A program made the translations under genes and the position numbers. A stretch of 64,000 bases of DNA, from the NCBI GenBank assembly GCA_964614945.1, contig CAZTNW010000002.1:124001-188000 (forward strand), read 5' to 3'. Positions 16,037-23,858 of the stretch are shown here, piece after piece. The DNA comes from CAZTNW01 sp964614945. Its GTDB lineage: Bacteria > Caldisericota > JANLFM01. The notes beneath the pieces were generated by a model. That model saw only the letters and a list, made by a program, of their open reading frames with translations. It ran no database searches and was not told where the DNA came from. The first letter of the stretch is position 1. The number at the start of each line of letters is the position of its first letter.

Positions 16037-17209
16037 TTAAGTCACGCCGCGCAGGGGGTCGGGGGTGATGATAATCGCGGTTCCCACCGGAGCCCAGTTG
16101 TAGACAATCCTGCCCTGCTCGGGGATCAAGCCTACGCATCCGTGGCTGCCGGTCCAGGCCGGGTCTTGCCCGAAATACTCCTCCGGTTTCCAGTAATTCC
16201 CGTGAATGGCATAGACACGGTTGATGAAGAAAAGAACCCAGGGGACATCCCGCACGTAATATTCCTCCACGCCGAGACCGCCGCGCATATCGACCTTTTC
16301 CAATTTTTCGATCACCCGATAGGTGCCGGTAGGGGTCGGCCAATCGCTCTTTCCCGTAAGTGTGGGGAATGTATAAACGATAACCGCTCCATTCGTGCAA
16401 TAGAGCTTTTGCTCCGCCAGCGAGATCCAGATGCGCTTCACTGCGGGCTGATCGATCGCTCGATAGATAACGAGGGCTGCCAACCATCGCGGCAGGGGGC
16501 CTTCCGGCTGCAACTCCGGTTCGTCGATTAAACCGTAGGCCCAGGCCGCCAGGAGTTCCTGATACGCCCAGTGCTCCTTGGCTACATCCAAAAAAGGAGA
16601 GGAGGGCGTGTCCATCTTCTCCCACCCCTTGGCCCGGACGATGAGGGTCAGGGCTTCCGCCCTTGTGATAAAGGCGCTCGGTCGGAAAGTGCCGTCGGGG
16701 AATCCTTGAAAGAGAAAAAATGGACGCAAACTTAAATTTCTGCCTCCTTCGATGAAGGGGAAAGCCCAGTGCTCGATGGGGACATCGAGAAAGCTCCCCT
16801 GGTTGGGGCTCGTTGGAGTGACCCCGACACAGAGGTCGAGGAGCTTCGAAAATTCGGCGCGGGTGAGAGCCCTATCTGGCCAAAAAAAACCGTCGGGGAA
16901 TCCGTCGATTAAGCCGCGGATGGCGAGGTGGCGGATGGCCTGTTCTGCGGGATGGCCCACGACATCGGGAAGAAAAACGGGGGTGGTGCTCGTGACCGAG
17001 GGAGTAGCAGTCGCGGAAATATCGGTTGGAGAGACTGTGGAGGCTATCGCGGTGGTAACGGTATAGGTCTCGCTCTGGGCGGAGGATGAGAAAATGGCTG
17101 ACGAAGAGATGATGCTTGCCCCTGCTTCTTCAAGGGGAAGAAGCAAAATACCTAAGATGAGCGCGAGAAGCAGGAGGAGGGGAAAGCGCTCAGCTTGCAG
17201 CGGGGACAA
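16037..17209 (-). CDS. SLH-domain L,D-transpeptidase (YkuD family)
   Basis: A protein of 390 residues. A signal-like hydrophobic N-terminus (about 10-30) is followed by a Ser/Thr-rich linker and then three SLH repeats (GFPDGFFWPD, GFPDGTFRPS and a weaker third). The C-terminal YkuD domain shows YAIHGNYW and TGSHGCVGL with the catalytic Cys. Known: these enzymes make 3-3 peptidoglycan cross-links or attach proteins to the wall. The TTG at 17209 directly abuts GGGGAGG. A CTG three codons downstream has better spacing (nine bases), so the start is uncertain. It overlaps the clpC end by 20 bases. Confidence 0.9.
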   Translation of the reverse strand: MSPLQAERFPLLLLLALILGILLLPLEEAGASIISSSAIFSSSAQSETYTVTTAIASTVSPTDISATATPSVTSTTPVFLPDVVGHPAEQAIRHLAIRGLIDGFPDGFFWPDRALTRAEFSKLLDLCVGVTPTSPNQGSFLDVPIEHWAFPFIEGGRNLSLRPFFLFQGFPDGTFRPSAFITRAEALTLIVRAKGWEKMDTPSSPFLDVAKEHWAYQELLAAWAYGLIDEPELQPEGPLPRWLAALVIYRAIDQPAVKRIWISLAEQKLYCTNGAVIVYTFPTLTGKSDWPTPTGTYRVIEKLEKVDMRGGLGVEEYYVRDVPWVLFFINRVYAIHGNYWKPEEYFGQDPAWTGSHGCVGLIPEQGRIVYNWAPVGTAIIITPDPLRGVT

Positions 17210-19454
17210 CCTCCCCTATACGGCGGAAAGTAATTGTAGAGTCCTCTAAATCGATCAATACAGTATCTCCGTGCTGAAACTCTCCCTCCAGGATTTTCTC
17301 GGAAAGGGGATTCTCCACCATGCGTTGGATCACTCTTCTCAGTGGCCGGGCCCCGTAGGCGGGGTCGAATCCCTCGCGCGCCAGGAGTTCGCGCGCGCTA
17401 CCTGTCAGTCGGATGGAGAGGCCAAGGCTTTTTATCTCCTTCCCGATCGCCATGACCATCAAATCCACGATCCGCTCGATGTGCTCGGGTTCGAGAGGCC
17501 GGAAGACGATGATTTCATCCACACGGTTCAGGAATTCTGGCCGGAAGGTCTTCCTCATCTCCTCGAGCAGGCTCTTCTTCATTTCCTCAAAAGAAGGCCC
17601 CCTCTTCTCTCCTGTGCGGAAACCGAAAGGCCGGCTTAAGAGGAAGGTGCTGTTCACGTTTGAAGTCATTATCACTATGGTGTGGCGGAAGTCCACTTGC
17701 CTTCCCTGGCCGTCCGTCAACCTTCCGTCATCCATGATCTGCAGCAAAACGTTGAAGACTTCCGGGTGTGCTTTTTCGATCTCGTCGAAGAGGACCACGG
17801 AATAGGGACGACGGCGAATCATCTCCGTCAGTTGCCCCCCCTCGTCATATCCCACATAACCGGGCGGGGCTCCCACCATGCGCGAGGTTGTATGCTTTTC
17901 CATGTACTCGGACATATCCAGCCGCACCAGGGCATCCTCGTTACTGAACAGATATTCGGCCAGAGCTCGCGCCAGCTCTGTCTTTCCCACTCCGGTTGGC
18001 CCCAGGAAAATGAAGGAGCCGATAGGCTTTCTCCGATCTTTCAGCCCCGCTCGTGATCTGCGAAGGGCCTCGGCTACAGCTCTGACTGCCTCTTCCTGAT
18101 CTATAATTCGCTCGTGGAGCGCTTCCTCAATGTGTAGAAGCTTCTCCGCGTCGCTCTGGCACAGGCGGGTCGCGGGGATTCCCGTCCAGAGAGCTACAAC
18201 CTGGGCGATATCCTCGGCCTCTACCCGAGAGCTTTCCGTTTTTTCTAGACGGACCTTTGCGGCCGCTTCATCCATCAGATCGATGGCCTTGTCCGGAAGA
18301 AAGCGTCCGGTGATGAACTTTTCCGCCAGCTCGACCGAGGCTTCCAGGGCTTCGTCAGCGATTGTTACGTGGTGGTGGTCCTCGTAGCGCTTACGCAGAC
18401 CGCGAAGGATCTCTCGCGTCTCCGCTGCCGAAGGCTCTTTTACATAGACTGTTTGGAAACGACGCTCTAAAGCGGCGTCTTTTTCCACGTAGCGGCGATA
18501 ATCATCCAAGGTAGTCGCGCCGATGCACTGCAATTCCCCCCTCGCCAGGGAGGGCTTAAACATGGAGGCAGCATCAATCGCTCCTTCGGCGGCTCCAGCA
18601 TGCACTAGGGTATGGAACTCGTCAACGAAGAGGACTATTTCTCCTTGTGTCCTCTTCAGCTCGTTTAAAATACGCCGCATTCTCTCCTCGAACTCCCCGC
18701 GATATTTGGTGCCGGCTACTACCGCAGCCATGTCCAGGGATACTACCCTCTTAGCTAAGAGGGGGTCGGGCACAGTGCCGTTCACGATTCTCTGCGCCAG
18801 CCCTTCCACAATAGCGGTCTTCCCCACCCCCGGCTCTCCGATCAGCGCAGGGTTGTTCTTGGTCCTGCGGCAGAGGATATTTATTACTCTCTTTATCTCC
18901 GTATCCCGATCGATCACCGGGTCGAGTTTTCCCTCTTTCGCCATCTGGGTAAGGTCGCGGCTGAACTGGTCAAGAGTGGGGGTGGTGCTCTTGCTACGTG
19001 GCTGTTTCTCGGGGGCAAGGAGGGTGTTCACCGCGGCTCTTGCCCGTTGAAGATCAACCCCCATCTCGTTCAGGACCTTGAAGGCAATGCCCTCCCCTTC
19101 TCTGAGAAGACCGAGAAGAAGATGCTCCGTCCCCACATAAGGATGATTTAGTTCCTTCGCCTCAGCGTAAGCCAGCTCGAGCACCCTTTTAGAGCGCGGC
19201 GTAAGCGCGATCTGCGCCCCTACATAAAAGGATTCCACCTGGTGGCTCGAGCGCAGGATATCCTCCAGCTTTGTTTTCAGATCGGTGCTGGAAACCCCTG
19301 CCCGTTCTAAAGCCTGAATGGCAATATTGTTGCCCTCGCGCAAAATCCCCAGCAGAATATGCTCTGTGCCGAGGTAGTTATGTCCCAGGCGATGGGCTTC
19401 CTCCATCGCCAGGGTTATGACCTTTTGTCCGCCTTCAGTAAAACGGTCCCACAT
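17190..19454 (-). CDS. clpC: ClpC-type AAA+ unfoldase lacking the middle domain
   Basis: A protein of 754 residues. Two Clp-N repeats (about 5-60 and 80-140) are followed by AAA-1 with GEPGVGKT (206-213) and AAA-2 with GPTGVGKT (about 485-492). The segment VGYDEGGQLTEMIRRRPYSVVLFDEIEKAH follows in pieces, and GARPLRR lies near the end. An FGF tripeptide sits where the ClpP-docking loop lies. The coiled-coil M-domain with its UVR motif, normally between AAA-1 and AAA-2 in ClpC, is absent: KVRL (about 401-404) is followed within ten residues by VEAEDIAQVV. No ctsR, mcsA or mcsB is adjacent. Confidence 0.92.
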   Translation of the reverse strand: MWDRFTEGGQKVITLAMEEAHRLGHNYLGTEHILLGILREGNNIAIQALERAGVSSTDLKTKLEDILRSSHQVESFYVGAQIALTPRSKRVLELAYAEAKELNHPYVGTEHLLLGLLREGEGIAFKVLNEMGVDLQRARAAVNTLLAPEKQPRSKSTTPTLDQFSRDLTQMAKEGKLDPVIDRDTEIKRVINILCRRTKNNPALIGEPGVGKTAIVEGLAQRIVNGTVPDPLLAKRVVSLDMAAVVAGTKYRGEFEERMRRILNELKRTQGEIVLFVDEFHTLVHAGAAEGAIDAASMFKPSLARGELQCIGATTLDDYRRYVEKDAALERRFQTVYVKEPSAAETREILRGLRKRYEDHHHVTIADEALEASVELAEKFITGRFLPDKAIDLMDEAAAKVRLEKTESSRVEAEDIAQVVALWTGIPATRLCQSDAEKLLHIEEALHERIIDQEEAVRAVAEALRRSRAGLKDRRKPIGSFIFLGPTGVGKTELARALAEYLFSNEDALVRLDMSEYMEKHTTSRMVGAPPGYVGYDEGGQLTEMIRRRPYSVVLFDEIEKAHPEVFNVLLQIMDDGRLTDGQGRQVDFRHTIVIMTSNVNSTFLLSRPFGFRTGEKRGPSFEEMKKSLLEEMRKTFRPEFLNRVDEIIVFRPLEPEHIERIVDLMVMAIGKEIKSLGLSIRLTGSARELLAREGFDPAYGARPLRRVIQRMVENPLSEKILEGEFQHGDTVLIDLEDSTITFRRIGEVVPAAS

Positions 19455-19474
19455 GATTCTCTTTAATTATATCG

Positions 19475-20659
19475 CTATTGCGCTGACGTTGTATCTCTCT
19501 CAGATGGCTTGAATGGGGACATTTCTCTCAACCGACGCACCACTCGGGAGATAACAGTTAGAAAGCGCCTGATATCCTCCTCGTCGTTCTCTCGGCCAAG
19601 ACTGATGCGCAATGAGCCCTGCGCGATTTCCGCAGGAATCCCCATGGCCAGGAGCACATGGGAGGGCTCCAGGTTGCCTGAAGTGCAGGCTGAGCCGGAA
19701 GAACAGGCGAATCCTTCCTGGTCGAGATAGAGCAACAGTGACTCTCCCTCAACAAACTTAACGCAGATCGAGACGTTTCCCGGCAATCGCTGGGTGCGAT
19801 GGCCGGTGAGGATGAAGTGCTCGAGCACTTTTCCCAATCCCTCGATCAGTTGCTCGCGCAAGGCCAGGAGGTGTTGCATGCGTTCTCCTATTTCCAGGCG
19901 GACTAAACTAGCGGCCTTTCCCATTCCCACGATGCCCGGGGTGTTCGTTGTCCCCGCCCGCAATCCTCTTTCCTGTCCTCCGCCGTAGATTATGGGGTCG
20001 ATCTGAATTCCTTTGCGCAGATAAAGAATGCCAACCCCCTTGGGGCCGTAGAACTTGTGGGCGGAAAGGGACAATAAGTCCACTCCCAGCTCTTGCACAT
20101 CGAGGGGAATCTGTCCCACGGTCTGTACAGCATCTGTGTGAAATAGCACGCCTCGCTCGTGAGCGATCTCCACCAGCCGGGAGATAGGCTGTATTGTCCC
20201 CACCTCGTTATTGGCGTACATGATGCTGACCAGTACAGTCTCCTTCCGAATCGCAGCGGCGAGTTCCTCAGGATCGACGAGTCCCTGGCTGTCGACGGGC
20301 AAATAGGTGACGTCGTACCCTTCGTGCTCAAGGGCGCGACAGGTATACTCCACGGCGTGATGCTCAATCCGGCTGGTAATAATGTGGTTTCCCCGCGATT
20401 TAAATTTATGAGCCACCCCTCGTAGGGCGAGGTTGTCGGACTCAGTGCCTGAGCTGGTGAAGATAATTTCCCTCTCCTCGGCATTGAGAAGGCGGGCCAC
20501 CTCTTCCCGGGCCTGTTGGCAGGCTCGGGCCGCCTCCTGCCCAAAAGAATGGAGGGAGGAGGGATTGCCAAAGCAATCCTGAAAATATGGCAACATGGCT
20601 TCTAAGACTTCCGGGTGGACGGGGGTAGTGGCAGCGTGGTCAAAGTATATTCTTTTCAT
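19475..20659 (-). CDS. nifS: Cysteine desulfurase (NifS/IscS family)
   Basis: A 394-residue PLP enzyme that moves sulfur from cysteine for Fe-S cluster or thio-cofactor assembly. Seen: YFDHAATTPVHPEV, TSSGTESDN, the PLP lysine in SAHKFYGPKG, and the active-site loop SSGSACTSG carrying the catalytic Cys. The start overlaps the Rrf2 regulator stop (ATGA). No IscU scaffold gene follows; clpC is next. The regulator-desulfurase pairing is typical of Fe-S homeostasis operons. Confidence 0.94.
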   Translation of the reverse strand: MKRIYFDHAATTPVHPEVLEAMLPYFQDCFGNPSSLHSFGQEAARACQQAREEVARLLNAEEREIIFTSSGTESDNLALRGVAHKFKSRGNHIITSRIEHHAVEYTCRALEHEGYDVTYLPVDSQGLVDPEELAAAIRKETVLVSIMYANNEVGTIQPISRLVEIAHERGVLFHTDAVQTVGQIPLDVQELGVDLLSLSAHKFYGPKGVGILYLRKGIQIDPIIYGGGQERGLRAGTTNTPGIVGMGKAASLVRLEIGERMQHLLALREQLIEGLGKVLEHFILTGHRTQRLPGNVSICVKFVEGESLLLYLDQEGFACSSGSACTSGNLEPSHVLLAMGIPAEIAQGSLRISLGRENDEEDIRRFLTVISRVVRRLREMSPFKPSERDTTSAQ

Positions 20660-21078
20660 TCACTTCCTCCTTCAAAGGGGCGCAGAATGAGATCCGCCAG
20701 GGTAGTTTCTTCCATCAGGGAGTCAAGAGATTTCTTGGCGCGTCCCCAGAAAGATCGTGAGGGGCATGACTCCGTGCGCTCGCATCTCTCTTTCTCTTTC
20801 AGACAGTGCAGGAAGCTCGTGTCCTCTTTTAAGGCCCGTAGGATCTCCCCGACCTTGATCTGGGCGGCCGGGCGGGAGAGAAGGTATCCTCCGTGGCTGC
20901 CACGCACGCTATCCACGAGCCGCGCTTTACGCAGGGCCGACATGATCTGGGCGAGGAAGGTTATGGGTAAGCGATCGGCCTGGCTCATCTTCTGAAGGGA
21001 AACCGGTGCCTCTTTTTCCCTCAAAGCCAGGAAGGCCATGGCCCTGATTCCATACTCGCCACGGGCTGTGAATTTCAT
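20656..21078 (-). CDS. Rrf2-family regulator with a three-cysteine cluster site (IscR-like)
   Basis: A 140-residue regulator. The N-terminal helix-turn-helix starts MKFTARGEYGIRAM and contains GSHGGYLLSRPA, typical of Rrf2 proteins. Three cysteines are spaced C-x6-C-x5-C near residues 95-110, close to the C-x5-C-x5-C pattern that holds [2Fe-2S] in IscR. The ATG at 21078 is the family start; a longer open frame runs into the intergenic region and pfkA. It is coupled to the desulfurase gene. An IscR-type palindrome just upstream suggests autoregulation by Fe-S status. Confidence 0.9.
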   Translation of the reverse strand: MKFTARGEYGIRAMAFLALREKEAPVSLQKMSQADRLPITFLAQIMSALRKARLVDSVRGSHGGYLLSRPAAQIKVGEILRALKEDTSFLHCLKEKERCERTESCPSRSFWGRAKKSLDSLMEETTLADLILRPFEGGSE

Positions 21079-21084
21079 AATTAA

Positions 21085-21109
21085 ATATCTTACTATTTTA
21101 GTCAAGTTT
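21085..21109 (-). promoter_or_regulatory. IscR type 1-like operator
   Basis: On the minus strand, CTTGACTAAAATAGTAAGAT lies at the core of a 25-base imperfect palindrome. It matches the published IscR type 1 layout (YYGACT, a central A/T-rich core, AGT) at most positions. It begins seven bases upstream of the regulator ATG and lies in the gap shared with divergent pfkA. Confidence 0.65.
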
Positions 21110-21129
21110 TTTCTACTCCTGGACTGCTC

Positions 21130-21135
21130 TATAAT
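21130..21135 (+). promoter_or_regulatory. -10 element of pfkA
   Basis: A perfect TATAAT on the plus strand, 22 bases before the pfkA ATG. The -35 region is a poor T-run, so an activator may be needed. The operator at 21085-21109 ends close to that -35 region. Confidence 0.5.
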
Positions 21136-21157
21136 TTTCTTTGTGGAATCCAGAACA

Positions 21158-22117
21158 ATGAAAAAGATCGGCGTCCTGACCTCCGGGGGGGACGCTCCGG
21201 GGATGAATGCGGCAATCCGGGCTGTAGTGCGCATGGCTATCTACATGGGGAGCGAGGCTTACGGGGTCATGCGTGGTTACGAGGGCCTTATGTGCGGAGA
21301 GCTCATGCGCATGGACCTGGCCTCCGTGTCCGGCATCATCCAGAGAGGAGGGACTGTACTCCTGACCTCTCGCCCTAGGAGTTTTCTCGAGGAGGAGGGA
21401 GTAAAGGTAGGAGTGGAGCAGGCGCGACAGGCCGGGCTTGACGGCCTGATCTTAATCGGCGGGGACGGGACATTTCGCGGGGGGGTGGAGCTGGAAAAAG
21501 CGGGGCTCCCCACTCTGGGGATCCCCGCTTCCATCGATGATGACATCTGGGGTACGGATCATACCATTGGTTTCGATAGCGCGGTCAATACGGCACTGGA
21601 GGCTATTGACAAAATTCGAGACACCGCTACCTCGCATGAACGCTCTTTCATTGTGGAGGTGATGGGTCGTACTGCCGGTTACATTGCCCTCTTGGCTGGC
21701 TTGGCAGGCGGAGCTGAGTACATCATTCTCCCGGAGATACCCTTCAGGGTAGAGGAGTTAGCCCTTGCCCTGAAACGGGGCCACGAGCGGCGAAAACGTC
21801 ATTTCGTAATCGTTCTGGCGGAAGGGGTCAAGGGAGCCTACCAATTGGCGCAGGAGCTTTATGAGCGCACCGGCTACGATGTCAAGGTCAGCGTGCTGGG
21901 GCACGTCCAACGAGGGGGTTCCCCCAGCGCCCAGGATCGGTACCTGGCTTCCCGCTTAGGAGCGCAAGCGGTGGAGAGCTTCCTCGCCGGAGAACGGGGG
22001 AAAATGGTCGGCCTCCAATCGGATCGGGCCATCCTGGTACCCTATGCGGAGGCTCTATCTCATAATAAAAAGATGAACCGGGAGGCTTACGATCTGCACA
22101 AAATCCTGGGGATGTAG
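21158..22117 (+). CDS. pfkA: ATP-type 6-phosphofructokinase
   Basis: A protein of 319 residues, the usual bacterial PfkA length. It phosphorylates fructose 6-phosphate in glycolysis. Seen: TSGGDAPGMNAAIR, GGDGT (glycine at the position that favours ATP), MGRTAGY and LGHVQRGGSPSAQDR. The catalytic loop reads PASIDDDI rather than the usual PGTIDNDI; the second aspartate of the pair is kept. The family N-terminus MKKIGVLTSGG fixes the start at 21158. It is divergent from the Rrf2 operon and followed at seven bases by the sensor kinase. Confidence 0.92.
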   Translation: MKKIGVLTSGGDAPGMNAAIRAVVRMAIYMGSEAYGVMRGYEGLMCGELMRMDLASVSGIIQRGGTVLLTSRPRSFLEEEGVKVGVEQARQAGLDGLILIGGDGTFRGGVELEKAGLPTLGIPASIDDDIWGTDHTIGFDSAVNTALEAIDKIRDTATSHERSFIVEVMGRTAGYIALLAGLAGGAEYIILPEIPFRVEELALALKRGHERRKRHFVIVLAEGVKGAYQLAQELYERTGYDVKVSVLGHVQRGGSPSAQDRYLASRLGAQAVESFLAGERGKMVGLQSDRAILVPYAEALSHNKKMNREAYDLHKILGM

Positions 22118-22124
22118 GCTGTCG

Positions 22125-23858
22125 ATGAGATCCTTTTTAACCCTCCGCTGGCAGCTGATCCTTCTTATTCTAATTCTCGTTTTGGCCATGATCATGGGGG
22201 CAGGATTCTTTTTAACTCGCCAGGCTCAGGACGCTTTAATCAACGAGAAGAACGAGAAGATTGCCGGCTTAACCCAGCAAATGGCCTTTTATTATGATCA
22301 GGTGATGGACAGCTTGAGTGCTGATTCTAAATATCAGTCCGCTGATAGCAAGGAGCGAAGAAAGATGCTGGAAGCGGAGCTGAACAAATTCGCAGAAATC
22401 ATCGCTCAATCCTATCCTAACGTCTTCTATTTCTACCTGGTCTCCGAGTTTGGCGCTCCCCTGGCATCCAGACCCCAACCCGGCCTTAACTGGTTCTCCA
22501 TTTCCCGGCAATATACGGACCTCGTGCGTAACGGAGAGGTCGTAGGGCAGGCCTATGCGATGGAGGATCAGGCCCTGGTTGAGGCACAATTGGCACAAAT
22601 CCGCAACGTCTCCCTGGTAATTATGGGCGCGGTCTTCCTCATTGGCACCCTGGGAGCAGTGTTAATTGGCACCAATCTCTCTCGGGGGGTCGTGCGCATC
22701 AAGAATGGGCTCAATCGGGTGGAGCGGGACCTTTCCTATCGGTTGCCGGCACTCTCGGGCGAGATGGGGGAGATCGCCCGAGCCGCCAACCGCCTTGCCT
22801 CCGCCTTAGAGGAGGCTAAAGATTACACCCGCTACGTCTTAGAGAATATCGGCACAGGGATCGTATCCCTCGACGAGGAGGGAAATATCACAGTCTTCAA
22901 TCCCGCCGCGGAAAAACTCCTCGGCATTAAGTCGGCTGAAGCCCTCGGGCAACCCTTCCAGCAGACCCTGATCCGCGCGTGTGTACCTCAGGCCGGCAAG
23001 ATGGTCCAATTGCTGAAGGAGCACAGTGAGGGAGAGGAGGCGATTGTAATTTCCTCAAGTACGGGCGAGCCTGTAGAATTAGGGCTCACCGTTTTCTCGC
23101 TCATCACCTCCTCAGGAAGAACAGCCGGAAAGGTTCTTACGATCGAGGATCTCTCCCTCAAGCGCAAACTGGAGGAAATAATCCGCCGCTCAGACCGCCT
23201 GAGCGCGCTGGGACTTTTCACGACAGGCATTGCTCACGAGGTGAGAAATCCACTCGCCTCAATTAAGGGGTTCGCCCAGCTCCTTCTCTCGCGTAATCTG
23301 GTGAGCGAGCCGGGTAACAAATATGCGCAGACTATTGTCAAGGAGACCGAAAGGCTGGACGGTCTCCTTGCTGAGCTCCTCTCTTTCGCCCGGCCCTCAC
23401 CTCCTCAGCTCGGCCTGAAACATTTAGGCCCTATCCTCGAGCGAACACTGGTGCTGATTGAAGAAAGGGCACGGCAGCAGGGGGTGGAGATGAAGAAAGT
23501 GCTGGCCGATGTCCCCCCTGTCCTGATAGACGAGCAGAAAATACAGCAGGTTTTCTGGAACATTCTCATCAATGCCCTCCAAGTCATGCCCAAAGGTGGA
23601 ACGCTCTCCATCCGTCTGCAGCTCGAGAGAGGAGAGGTGGTTACAGCCATCACTGACTCTGGTTCCGGCATTCCTACCGAGCACCGGGACAGAATCTTCG
23701 ACCCTTTCTTCACCTCCAAAGATTGGGGCAGCGGCCTAGGCCTTGCCATCAGCCATCGGATTGTGGAAACTTTGGGGGGGAGAATCGAATTCACAAGTGA
23801 TCCGGGCAGAGGAACAACCTTCAGGGTATTCCTCCCGGTGATGAAGGTGGCGCCTTGA
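22125..23858 (+). CDS. NtrB/AtoS-like sensor histidine kinase
   Basis: A protein of 577 residues. Membrane helix 1 (about 8-30), an extracytoplasmic sensor region of about 130 residues, membrane helix 2 (about 163-185), HAMP, then a PAS domain (ENIGTGIVSLDEEGNITVFNPAAE). The HisKA domain has GIAHEVRNPLASIKGF and the HATPase domain has NILINALQ, DSGSGI and GSGLGLAI. The signal is unknown. The stop overlaps the TTG of the response regulator (TTGA), making an operon pair. Confidence 0.93.
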   Translation: MRSFLTLRWQLILLILILVLAMIMGAGFFLTRQAQDALINEKNEKIAGLTQQMAFYYDQVMDSLSADSKYQSADSKERRKMLEAELNKFAEIIAQSYPNVFYFYLVSEFGAPLASRPQPGLNWFSISRQYTDLVRNGEVVGQAYAMEDQALVEAQLAQIRNVSLVIMGAVFLIGTLGAVLIGTNLSRGVVRIKNGLNRVERDLSYRLPALSGEMGEIARAANRLASALEEAKDYTRYVLENIGTGIVSLDEEGNITVFNPAAEKLLGIKSAEALGQPFQQTLIRACVPQAGKMVQLLKEHSEGEEAIVISSSTGEPVELGLTVFSLITSSGRTAGKVLTIEDLSLKRKLEEIIRRSDRLSALGLFTTGIAHEVRNPLASIKGFAQLLLSRNLVSEPGNKYAQTIVKETERLDGLLAELLSFARPSPPQLGLKHLGPILERTLVLIEERARQQGVEMKKVLADVPPVLIDEQKIQQVFWNILINALQVMPKGGTLSIRLQLERGEVVTAITDSGSGIPTEHRDRIFDPFFTSKDWGSGLGLAISHRIVETLGGRIEFTSDPGRGTTFRVFLPVMKVAP

